Assembly (NCBI GenBank): GCA_025449515.1
Contig: JANWJI010000167.1
Location: 1-5,851, forward strand
Direction of reading: 5' to 3'
DNA length: 5,851 bases
Source of the DNA: Nitrososphaeraceae archaeon
GTDB taxonomy: Archaea; Thermoproteota; Nitrososphaeria; Nitrososphaerales; Nitrososphaeraceae
Shown here: piece by piece, positions 1 through 5,172 of the stretch
How positions within the stretch are numbered: position 1 is the first letter of the stretch
How the letters are laid out: each line of letters opens with the position of its first letter
The notes under the pieces: generated by a model
The model's input: the letters and a program-made list of their open reading frames with translations, nothing else
Told to the model about the DNA's origin: nothing
The model's database searches: none
Translations under genes and position numbers: made by a program

Positions 1-153
1 GGCAGCGGTACAGGCAGCGGTACAGGCAGCGGTACAGGCAGCGGTACAGGCAGCGGTACAGGCAGCGGTACAGGCAGCGGTACAGGCAGCGGTACAGGCA
101 GCGGTACAGGCAGCGGTACAGGCAGCGGTACTGGCAGCGGTACTGGCAGCGGT
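1..153 (+). repeat. 12-bp tandem repeat (GGCAGCGGTACA), GSGT-coding
   Basis: Ten identical 12-bp units fill 1-120. Two further units with a final T in place of A (121-144) and a partial unit (145-153) follow. The unit keeps the reading frame and encodes Gly-Ser-Gly-Thr. It is 8/12 G+C, well above the AT-rich surroundings. The array begins at the window edge, so its true length is unknown. Perfect identity of the ten units points to recent slippage or unequal recombination, and the diverged units lie at the 3' edge. Confidence 0.97.
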
Positions 154-546
154 GACCCAAATATTATTCAAGAGCCAAGTTGTGTATCAGTAGGAGGTAA
201 CTCACCGATCACAGATTCGTGTAATAATACTGCTATCAGTAACAATACTAATTCAGGTGGTAATATAGGGACGGGCAATGGTCCCAGCGGTTCTGGCAAT
301 AGGGCCAGTGGACCAAGTATTAGACAAGCCCCTGTATGTATGTCGGTAGGAGGTAACTCACCCATCACAGGTTCATGTGTAAATGGGGGGACAATTATGA
401 ACATCAATACTGGCGGTACAGTCCATTCGAATAGCGGCACAACTGTACCTACCAATACAGCCGGCAGAGTCCATTCAAATAGCGGCACAACTGTACCTTT
501 CAATAGTGGCGGTACTGACAGAATACCCCTACCTACTTTTTCTTAA
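1..546 (+). CDS. Low-complexity Gly/Ser/Thr/Asn-rich protein, probably extracellular; 3' part only
   Basis: Frame 1 is open from the first base to a TAA at 544-546, giving 181 visible codons; the start lies outside the window. The protein begins with a GSGT tetrapeptide array (residues 1-51). Two copies follow of a module reading C-[VM]-S-V-G-G-N-S-P-I-T-x-S-C, at residues 61-74 and 113-126. The tail is Asn/Thr/Gly-rich with VHSNSGTTVP repeated twice (residues 141-150 and 157-166), and the chain ends in PLPTFS. There are almost no charged residues or large hydrophobic stretches and no membrane anchor in the visible part. Both cysteine pairs are 13 residues apart, which would suit small disulfide loops outside the cell. 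Repetitive, polar, disulfide-capable sequence suggests a surface or secreted structural or adhesive protein, but I do not recognise a family. The internal ATG at 340 is in the same frame and is unlikely to be the real start, because the coherent repeats extend upstream of it. Confidence 0.72.
   Translation, partial: GSGTGSGTGSGTGSGTGSGTGSGTGSGTGSGTGSGTGSGTGSGTGSGTGSGDPNIIQEPSCVSVGGNSPITDSCNNTAISNNTNSGGNIGTGNGPSGSGNRASGPSIRQAPVCMSVGGNSPITGSCVNGGTIMNINTGGTVHSNSGTTVPTNTAGRVHSNSGTTVPFNSGGTDRIPLPTFS
181..378 (+). repeat. Two copies of a two-cysteine module, 156 bp apart
   Basis: Positions 181-222 and 337-378 encode near-identical 14-residue modules, C-[VM]-SVGGNSPIT-[DG]-SC, with the cysteines at the ends. 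The DNA is also closely similar, including identical stretches such as GTAGGAGGTAACTCACC. This looks like an internal duplication of a domain inside the repetitive protein. The segment between them is Asn/Gly/Ser-rich linker. Confidence 0.85.
421..516 (+). repeat. 48-bp direct tandem repeat, two copies (VHSNSGTTVP)
   Basis: 421-468 and 469-516 are adjacent 48-bp units. The first 30 bases differ at one position only; the rest has diverged, leaving about 39 of 48 identical by eye. The unit length keeps the frame and gives VHSNSGTTVP followed by a variable NxGG-like spacer. Confidence 0.85.
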
Positions 547-1125
547 TCTAATCTCCTGCCTAAATGTTAAATGGACCACGAGCTTGATAAATAAATATGG
601 AACAGGTACGCGCCCAGTTTGATTTTGGAAATGACTTGAATTTACCTTGCCTTAACTAGGAAGTGTTACTCCTTATGAATTTATTAAAACTCGATCCATC
701 TAAATTATTATAACAATCACACTTAATAAATCACGATCAAATAATAAACATGGCTCAAATTGATTTCAAAAACTGGAAGAGCCAATTAACTGTATATAGC
801 TGAATAGTTACCTTGCGATGTTTTAAGAGTCAATATGATGGCTCATTGAAATTATACAATTGTTTAAATGCTTAGTTACTTAGCATTATGGTATATTTTT
901 CATTCATCGCTACGCTGTTACCAAATATGACTTCAGTATCTTATCCTATGTCAGAAGACAGGTAAATATCCCTACCAACATCTTCTTCTTTTTCAACAAA
1001 ATAATGATAAACTTCTGTCAGACTATGATCTAAGGTATATCAAGATAACAATTGCTAACACATACATGGGACTAAAAAATGAAGGATTCTGGTTATGTTT
1101 TACGATTTTAGTGTGGTTTTTCTTC
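547..1125. other. Non-coding gap, no gene seen
   Basis: I see no tRNA fold, no long open frame and no repeat of note between the repetitive protein and the small secreted protein. Short frames exist, for example 25 codons from the ATG at 888 and 26 hydrophobic codons at 1066-1146, but neither has supporting signals. No clear poly-T terminator follows the stop at 546. Confidence 0.5.
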
Positions 1126-1377
1126 CTACTTAGTGCTTTCTTTTGACTCACCTGGATGTGAAATGAACCCCCTAACGACATCGTTACAAGAGTGAAGTAT
1201 TGGAGAATTCTTAGCTTTATAATGACAAGTATGTGCCTGAGTACTCTTGATCGCTGACGAGGTATTTTCCGCTGCAGCAGATTGAGCTATTAGAGCTGAG
1301 ATTATGCCTGTTGCTACCAGTATAGCAGCAAGGACGGCACATGAAAGTAGAGCTTTATTTATTGTGCCATTTGTCAT
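1126..1377 (-). CDS. Small secreted or membrane-anchored protein of unknown function, 83 aa
   Basis: The ATG is at 1375-1377. Residues 1-8 are polar with one Lys; residues 9-31 form a continuous hydrophobic helix (ALLSCAVLAAILVATGIISA and onward). An AAA|E-like signal peptidase site follows near residues 34-37, giving a mature chain of about 47 residues. Alternatively the helix stays as an N-terminal anchor. The mature part is polar and holds Cys51 and Cys64, both beside histidines (THTCH-like and LHSC), so a disulfide or a small metal site is possible. Cys13 sits inside the hydrophobic helix without a clear lipobox. It matches no family I recognise. The clean signal-peptide architecture in one frame argues that it is real. 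No Shine-Dalgarno sequence precedes the ATG, which fits leaderless or weakly led archaeal messages. It is transcribed divergently from the creatininase-family gene, with the mobile element between them. Confidence 0.55.
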   Translation of the reverse strand: MTNGTINKALLSCAVLAAILVATGIISALIAQSAAAENTSSAIKSTQAHTCHYKAKNSPILHSCNDVVRGFISHPGESKESTK

Positions 1378-1519
1378 ATTACTGAACTCTATACAATAAT
1401 GCAGATATTTCTATGTTTGAAACCATTGATAAGCTATATTTGTATATAGCTATGATATCAGATTCTTATCATAATCCTGTTATAGCAAATAATATCGTGG
1501 TATTTATAGTGGAAGTATA

Positions 1520-1527
1520 TCAATATA
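1520..1527. repeat. Left target-site duplication (8 bp, TCAATATA)
   Basis: TCAATATA directly abuts the first G of the left terminal inverted repeat and recurs identically right after the right terminal repeat at 1805-1812. The match stops at exactly 8 bp on the outer side, as expected for a transposition-generated duplication. Confidence 0.85.
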
Positions 1528-1547
1528 GGCCCTGTTAACTTAACAGT
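1528..1547 (+). repeat. Left terminal inverted repeat
   Basis: It reads GGCCCTGTTAACTTAACAGT. Bases 1532-1546 form a perfect odd palindrome, CTGTTAA-C-TTAACAG. The last codons and the distal stop (1535-1537) of the AbrB-like frame lie within it. Confidence 0.88.
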
Positions 1548-1756
1548 AATTTTTCCTTCTTTAATTTTTCTATCTGCTTAGTTGCTTCATCCCCAATCAA
1601 ATTCCAATTTCTTTATCTTACACATCCATTCTCGGTCAATAAATAATTCAAGAAATCACCATCCTTTACGCTCAGTTTTTCTCTAACATTCTTAGGTATT
1701 GTAACCCTTCCTCCATTCAGTATTCTGGAATCACCTAAGACTTTCTCATTATACAT
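1535..1756 (-). pseudogene. AbrB/MazE/SpoVT-type DNA-binding protein, split by an in-frame TAA
   Basis: The minus-strand ATG at 1754-1756 opens a 47-codon frame to TAA at 1613-1615. It contains the swapped-hairpin AbrB-type signature: VLGDSRILNGGRVTIPKNVR (residues 6-25), then EKLSVKDGDFLNYLL (26-40). GGRVTIPKNVREKL and the following KDGDF are the diagnostic parts. Such proteins are usually dimeric transcription regulators or antitoxins. After the TAA the same frame continues for 25 more codons (RNWNLIGDEATKQIEKLKKE, then KLLLS) to a TAA at 1535-1537 inside the left terminal repeat. This charged tail looks like coding sequence and brings the total to about 73 codons, a normal size for the family. 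The simplest reading is a recent nonsense mutation in a once intact gene. The alternative is a shortened 47-residue protein (1613-1756), which still holds the whole DNA-binding hairpin and could function. No toxin partner fits inside the element, so an autonomous regulator is more likely than a toxin-antitoxin pair. Confidence 0.75.
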
Positions 1757-1775
1757 ACAAATATCTATTCAAGAG

Positions 1776-1785
1776 CTATAGAAAA
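1776..1785 (-). promoter_or_regulatory. Possible TATA box for the AbrB-like frame
   Basis: On the minus strand this reads TTTTCTATAG, centred about 23 to 25 bases before the ATG at 1756. That spacing suits a leaderless archaeal transcript. It directly abuts the right terminal repeat (1785-1804) and its palindrome, where a bound dimer could block or guide transcription factors. The site is short and AT-rich, so support is modest. Confidence 0.35.
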
Positions 1786-1804
1786 CCGTTAAGTTAACAG
1801 AGCC
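1785..1804 (-). repeat. Right terminal inverted repeat
   Basis: The complement reads GGCTCTGTTAACTTAACGGT and matches the left end at 18 of 20 positions. Its internal palindrome (1786-1800) has one mismatched pair. It lies about 29 bases upstream of the AbrB-like ATG, in promoter position. Confidence 0.88.
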
Positions 1805-1812
1805 TCAATATA
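1805..1812. repeat. Right target-site duplication (8 bp, TCAATATA)
   Basis: Identical to 1520-1527 and directly abutting the last C of the right terminal repeat. Confidence 0.85.
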
Positions 1813-1924
1813 CTAGATCTTGATTATTATTCTGTACTACGTTTTTGCTAATGATCAGATTATTTGTGGAATTAATGCTATGACCATCTAAATTATCTAT
1901 TAGGATTATTGAAGTGTTTTTCCA

Positions 1925-1936
1925 AATTTACATAAG
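1925..1936 (+). promoter_or_regulatory. Possible TATA box for the creatininase-family gene
   Basis: AATTTACATAAG lies about 23 to 34 bases before the ATG at 1959. No Shine-Dalgarno sequence lies between, so this fits a leaderless message. It is downstream of the inserted element, so the insertion need not have removed the core promoter. Confidence 0.35.
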
Positions 1937-1958
1937 CTAGTAACCAGATACTAAAATC

Positions 1959-2765
1959 ATGAAAATGACAAAGGCTCATTTAGGTCCTAATCGTATGTCC
2001 AGCAGATTACTTGAAGAGATGAATGCGAGGCAAATTAGAAATAACATAAATAATGATACAATCGCCATACTTGTGTTTGGTGCCTGTGAGAACCATGGGG
2101 ATCATATGCCGTTTGGCTCGGACTTTATTTTTCCTATGGAGTTAGCAAAAAGGACGGCATCAAAATCCAAAAACAAGAATATCATTATTCTTCCGGCCGT
2201 CCCATACGGCGTTAGTCTGCATCACAATGAATTTCAAATGACAATGAGTCTGGAATCTCATACTCTTGAAATGATCGTTGAGGATCTCTTTAGCAGTATC
2301 GTTAAGAACGGAATAAAGAGGATCCTTGTAATAAATGGCCACGATGGAAATATTGCTCCAATTGAATCAGCTGCAAGAGTTACGAAAAACAAAAATTCCG
2401 ATGTAGTAATCGCATGTTTGGAAGCATGGTGGGTTTTGATCGGTGAAATTACCTCTGGTTTATTCGAAGTATGGCGTGGTCTTGGTCATGGGGGAGAAGC
2501 TGAGACATCCACAATGCTCGCTGTGAGACCAGACTTGGTTAATATGAAATACGCGCCTATGGAAATAATTCCAAAATTTCCAAGCGACACAGTAAGGATC
2601 TATTGGAAATTCGATGAGTTGACAAACACCGGGGCAACTGGAGCTCCACAAAAAGCAACTGTTCAGAAGGGAATGCAAGCGTTAAAAGCTCTCGAAAATG
2701 TTTTGCTTTCGTTTATAAACAATATGGACAAATCTAATTGGAGATACGGCTTGTCATTGAAATAA
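1959..2765 (+). CDS. Creatininase-family metal-dependent amidohydrolase, 268 aa
   Basis: The full-length family pattern is visible. GACENHGDHMPFGSD (residues 41-55) corresponds to the usual GsxEqHGpHLPlgtD motif. LPAVPYGVSLHHNEFQMTMS (78-97) is the P-x-x-P-Y-G-x-S-x-H segment. INGHDGN (125-131), GHGGEAETSTML (176-187) and GATGAPQKATVQKG (225-238) follow in the expected order. Candidate metal ligands are Glu44, His46, Asp55, His128 and Glu180, assigned by analogy. The family cleaves amide bonds in small cyclic or formamide compounds: creatinine amidohydrolase, ArfB-type formamide deformylase in archaeal flavin/F420 synthesis, and MftE-type peptidase. Length (about 240-270) is normal and no signal peptide is seen, so it is probably cytoplasmic. 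The substrate cannot be assigned; the extra Trp-rich stretch EAWWVLIGEITSG (155-167) may line the active site. A second ATG two codons downstream (1965) is an equally possible start. It stands alone, with no operon partner. Confidence 0.9.
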   Translation: MKMTKAHLGPNRMSSRLLEEMNARQIRNNINNDTIAILVFGACENHGDHMPFGSDFIFPMELAKRTASKSKNKNIIILPAVPYGVSLHHNEFQMTMSLESHTLEMIVEDLFSSIVKNGIKRILVINGHDGNIAPIESAARVTKNKNSDVVIACLEAWWVLIGEITSGLFEVWRGLGHGGEAETSTMLAVRPDLVNMKYAPMEIIPKFPSDTVRIYWKFDELTNTGATGAPQKATVQKGMQALKALENVLLSFINNMDKSNWRYGLSLK

Positions 2766-3197
2766 ATATCCAGCAGTTAGAGTACAAAAATGACGATTGG
2801 AAATAAGTTCGTTGTGATTCATGGTGCTCTAAGACGCAATTCATGCGACTAGTATTCGCATCGATTTTGATTTATTAATCCGGCCATACCAGATTGTTAT
2901 AGTGAAACGTATCGATCATATGAATATAATAAGAATATAATATTGATATTCTTACTAGGCCTTCATATTATTAAGATTGATTATTTGCTCTATTACGAGG
3001 ATCGCGACTTGGGCCTACTGATGTCTCGACATACTATCAAGTATATAGACTATTGGGTTACGTTAGTTTCAGTCTTGACATCTTATCACATTAGCTTCCT
3101 ATTTCTTATACAAGGCTCAATTAGCCACAAAATTTAATCCACGACAAGATGATTGTTAAAACAAAGCTATGGAAAAGATAGTGCGTTTTTCACTCGA
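2766..3197. other. Non-coding gap between convergent genes
   Basis: This gap separates the 3' ends of the creatininase-family and PAC2 genes. It contains a 9-bp AT-rich inverted repeat at 2930-2954 but no classical terminator. A 64-codon TTG-started frame at 2943-3137 has no start signals or recognisable domain and is not credible as a gene. Confidence 0.5.
2930..2954. repeat. Short AT-rich inverted repeat (9-bp stem, 7-base loop)
   Basis: TAAGAATAT (2930-2938) pairs perfectly with ATATTCTTA (2946-2954) around the loop AATATTG. It lies about 165 bases after the creatininase-family stop. The stem holds a single G-C pair and no poly-T tract follows, so it is at best a weak hairpin. In such AT-rich sequence it may be chance. 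Confidence 0.4.
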
Positions 3198-4040
3198 TCA
3201 TGCAATGTAGGATGTTCTATTGTGTTCATCTCTTACATTCTTCATTCTATTTTCAATTAGTTGTGCCTCGACCATTAAGGCTCCAATATCACAGGAGAGG
3301 TTGGGAATGATCTTGCTCACAGCTTCTGAAACTATAGCCGCCGCTCGAAAGTCTGGTACATCTGGTAATGCATTAACCAAAAATACGATTACATCAAGAT
3401 TCGTCAAGGCTCCTTCATTTAACAAAATTGCTGGAATACCAGTTATAGTTCCGCTACGTAAATGTGAAAAGTAATCACTATGTCCAACGATTAATCGAGT
3501 TGCGGATTCGGTACTTGTTACTGCATAACTACCGGCTGGAAATGGAGAATCAGTAGCGGATTCAGAAGTGTCACTACGATTACTTCTACTAACATCATCA
3601 GGGCCTGAATTTTCTTCTCGTCCATTATCTCCAGGAGAAGGTGGATAAGACGATAGTGGAATGCCTTGTGCACTAATGATTAATTTACATTCATTTTCTC
3701 TAGTCCACTTAAGAATTGCGTTAGCTACCTCTCTTTGTAGTAACTTGTCTATATTAATATCAGATACAAAGAATGCGACTTTCAATGTCTCATTTACATA
3801 AATTCGTATGGGATAGTGAGGAACATAATTGGTTACGACAGATAGTGGTGGAAAATCTGGGGAATCCATAAAGGCTACGAGATCTGTTCCTGTTGAACGT
3901 ATTAAACATTCTGATGCAATAGCATTAACTAGACCAGTACTGCTTGGAAGGCCATCTAAGACTGTACCTCCCTTGAGATCTATCTTCTTATTATCACCAT
4001 CCTTTCTTTTTAGATTCTTGATCTCTATAGTTGACGTCAA
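3198..4040 (-). CDS. PAC2-family protein (proteasome-assembly-chaperone-like), 280 aa
   Basis: The fold markers of the PAC2 family appear in order: LDGLPSSTGLVNAIASECLI (residues 28-47), SPDFPPLSVV (60-69), PIRIYV (77-82), a central strand ending SAQGIPL (123-129), GTITGIPAILLNEG (197-210) and PDVPDFRAAAIVSEAVSKII (226-245). In eukaryotes and archaea such proteins include proteasome assembly factors (PAC2/Pba2; archaeal PbaA and PbaB). The chain ends in TSYIA, not a clean hydrophobic-Tyr-X tail, so direct docking into the 20S ring is uncertain. Between residues 130 and 168 there is a Ser/Asp/Pro-rich insert, probably a disordered loop. The start is TTG at 4038-4040: an in-frame TAA lies three codons upstream and the next in-frame Met is residue 58, inside the domain. 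A GGTGA ribosome-binding core lies upstream. It is probably cytoplasmic and monocistronic. Family assignment is firm; the specific partner is not known. Confidence 0.85.
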   Translation of the reverse strand: MTSTIEIKNLKRKDGDNKKIDLKGGTVLDGLPSSTGLVNAIASECLIRSTGTDLVAFMDSPDFPPLSVVTNYVPHYPIRIYVNETLKVAFFVSDINIDKLLQREVANAILKWTRENECKLIISAQGIPLSSYPPSPGDNGREENSGPDDVSRSNRSDTSESATDSPFPAGSYAVTSTESATRLIVGHSDYFSHLRSGTITGIPAILLNEGALTNLDVIVFLVNALPDVPDFRAAAIVSEAVSKIIPNLSCDIGALMVEAQLIENRMKNVRDEHNRTSYIA

Positions 4041-4490
4041 ATATGATTACTTCACCCTGAAGACATATAATCGTTGTATTTGTATTTCCATGCCACTTCC
4101 CTTCTCCTTTATATGCATAGCTCGATCTTCGAATTACTGCCTGTATGCCTTGAGGTTCCTGTGGACTGACGTAACTAATAATAATTAAGGTTTTATAGGA
4201 TCAAACTCACGCACGCAGCACGAATGTACCAGTCAAAATTATTTTGTATTTCTTGTTCCAAATGTTTAGGTATTACCATAATTAAAGGTTCAGTTCAATC
4301 TATTTCAAAGTTCAATAATTGAAGGACAAACTTACTACCGATCGTCTTTTGACTTGTATGTATCCTATAAATATCAAATTCTAATTTATTGGTTTCTTTG
4401 CTCGTCAATAAATGTATATAATTCGATTGGATAGTATGTAGTATTGGAAACATAACAAGAGTAGTACTGGCTAGAATCACAGATCGGACT
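4041..4490. other. Non-coding gap, no gene seen
   Basis: This gap separates two minus-strand genes. Apart from the start signals next to 4040, I find no RNA fold, repeat or domain. A 61-codon GTG-started minus-strand frame at 4295-4480 has no recognisable motif and no start signal. Confidence 0.45.
4052..4071 (-). promoter_or_regulatory. Ribosome-binding core and TATA-like box that set the TTG start of the PAC2 gene
   Basis: On the minus strand AGGGTGA (4052-4058) ends 11 bases before the TTG and matches the anti-Shine-Dalgarno core GGTGA. Directly upstream is ATTATATG (4064-4071), a TATA-like box. If both are used, the box is rather close for the message to include the GGTGA. Either the TTG is read on a nearly leaderless message or a promoter farther upstream operates. 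Confidence 0.4.
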
Positions 4491-5123
4491 CTACTTTTTA
4501 ATTTTAATGATTACTACTACCAAAGCCACGATTCCAATAATAATTATGATAATTCCTATCAGCATGGTGGGACTAGTAAAAGTACTTGCCGTTGGAACTG
4601 GAATTGTCACTGGAAATGATGCAAGAGCGACAGCAGATGTATTTGATCTAACAGTAGTGATAACCTGATATGTGCCATAGTCTGGAAAAATATATTTTAA
4701 TGAGAAATCTCCATTACGGGCAGTAATGTTACTAAACTTGAATGTTCTTTCTTGTCCGCTACTGTTGGAGGTTATACTGACATGAGCAATTAAATCTTTG
4801 AAATTATTGCCACTTTTCAAATCATGCACAATGAATCTTAGTTCAGTGGGAGAGTCTACCAATGGCTTAGTCGGGGAATACGCAAAATTTACACTGATCC
4901 CGCTAGTTTTATCTAACCACACCTGAGAAACATTATTCAAATTTATGCTCCCAGGATTGCCATTACTCTGGGCATAGGCAATGTATTCGCATCGGCTGCA
5001 AGAATTATTCTCATACCATGATTGTGTGGAGAATAATGTAGCTGAACCTAAAGCTAATAGCAAAATTGAAACAGGAGCTAATATTTTAAAACAGCAATTA
5101 TTCCGTTTCCAGAATTTATCCAT
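4491..5123 (-). CDS. Surface protein with signal peptide, beta-rich ectodomain and C-terminal membrane anchor, 210 aa
   Basis: The N-terminus has basic residues (K3, K6, R7) followed by a hydrophobic segment at 14-32 (ILAPVSILLLALGSATLFS), consistent with a signal peptide or anchor. Residues 42-45 hold a C-S-R-C pair, and cleavage near AYAQS (49-53) is plausible. The ectodomain (about 55-175) alternates polar and hydrophobic residues, as in an Ig-like or YtkA-like beta sandwich: SGISVNFAYSPTKPLVDSPT, then ELRFIVHDL, and later FPDYGTYQVITTV. Three N-x-[ST] sites (NVS 64, NSS 120, NIT 132) and one at 161 (NTS) could be glycosylated. The anchor is residues 187-206 (MLIGIIIIIIGIVALVVVII) with a KIKK stop-transfer tail. 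This layout, an extracellular beta domain on a C-terminal helix, is common among thaumarchaeal envelope proteins. The ligand and role are unknown and no catalytic motif is seen. Confidence 0.75.
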   Translation of the reverse strand: MDKFWKRNNCCFKILAPVSILLLALGSATLFSTQSWYENNSCSRCEYIAYAQSNGNPGSINLNNVSQVWLDKTSGISVNFAYSPTKPLVDSPTELRFIVHDLKSGNNFKDLIAHVSITSNSSGQERTFKFSNITARNGDFSLKYIFPDYGTYQVITTVRSNTSAVALASFPVTIPVPTASTFTSPTMLIGIIIIIIGIVALVVVIIKIKK

Positions 5124-5133
5124 AATACTATTG

Positions 5134-5172
5134 TCACTCCAAGTTTGATACCATTCCTATATCAATATAAAT
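5134..5172 (-). promoter_or_regulatory. TATA-like box and ribosome-binding site for the surface-protein gene
   Basis: On the minus strand ATTTATATT (5164-5172) is a good TATA box, about 41 to 49 bases before the ATG. A start site some 25 bases downstream would fall near 5142, leaving a leader of about 19 bases. That leader contains GGAGTGA (5134-5140), close to the GGAGGTGA consensus and 10 bases from the ATG at 5123. The two signals are mutually consistent and confirm the start. Confidence 0.55.

Larger units (their letters stand above)
1528..1804. mobile_element. 277-bp non-autonomous insertion element (MITE-like) with AbrB-like cargo
   Basis: The element is bounded by 20-bp inverted repeats, consensus GGCYCTGTTAACTTAACRGT (1528-1547 and the complement of 1785-1804; 18 of 20 positions match). 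It is flanked by a perfect 8-bp direct repeat TCAATATA, so the boundaries are exact. No transposase is encoded: the interior is almost entirely a minus-strand frame for an AbrB/MazE/SpoVT-type DNA-binding protein. IS6-family elements typically make 8-bp duplications and have ends of the GGCNCTGTT type, so mobilisation in trans by an IS6-like transposase is my leading guess. IS1595 and IS1 relatives, which also make 8 to 9-bp duplications, are alternatives. The intact duplication and well-matched ends suggest a fairly recent insertion. It landed in the intergenic region between two divergent genes and lengthens it from about 296 to 581 bp. Confidence 0.85.

Noticed and set aside
1..153. CRISPR-like regular repeat at the window start
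   Set aside because: The units are 12 bp, contiguous and without spacers, and they keep a reading frame, so this is a coding minisatellite.
168..503. 111-codon minus-strand open frame opposite the repetitive protein
   Set aside because: It is an antisense shadow: repetitive Gly/Ser/Thr codons read backwards give Pro/Leu/Val-rich sequence, while the plus-strand frame has coherent repeats and paired cysteine modules.
888..965. 25-codon plus-strand frame starting MVYFSFIATLL
   Set aside because: Too short, with no start signal or neighbour; expected by chance in a 579-base gap.
1066..1146. 26-codon hydrophobic plus-strand frame (MGLKNEGFWLCFTILVWFFF)
   Set aside because: It could be a tiny membrane peptide, but it overlaps the 3' end of the opposite-strand small protein, lacks a ribosome-binding site, and T-rich DNA easily yields such hydrophobic strings.
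790..1451. Repeated TGTATATAGCT at about 790 and 1441
   Set aside because: An 11-base AT-rich match in long AT-rich gaps, with no further shared sequence; likely chance.
2160..2678. Two minus-strand frames inside the creatininase-family gene
   Set aside because: Both are shadows of a strongly supported plus-strand gene and show no domain.
2943..3137. 64-codon TTG-started plus-strand frame in the gap before the PAC2 gene
   Set aside because: There is no ATG, no ribosome-binding site and no recognisable motif; its composition follows the AT-rich DNA and its start falls in the loop of an AT-rich inverted repeat.
4113..4150. TTCGAAT string resembling a tRNA T-loop
   Set aside because: No acceptor stem, anticodon arm or D arm can be drawn around it.
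3220..4188. Two plus-strand frames (84 and 119 codons) opposite the PAC2 gene
   Set aside because: They are antisense shadows; the minus strand carries the conserved PAC2 motifs throughout.
4295..4480. 61-codon GTG-started minus-strand frame (ending LQLLNFEID)
   Set aside because: It has a somewhat protein-like C-terminal half but no promoter or ribosome-binding signal, no known motif and a weak start codon; too little to call a gene or a remnant.
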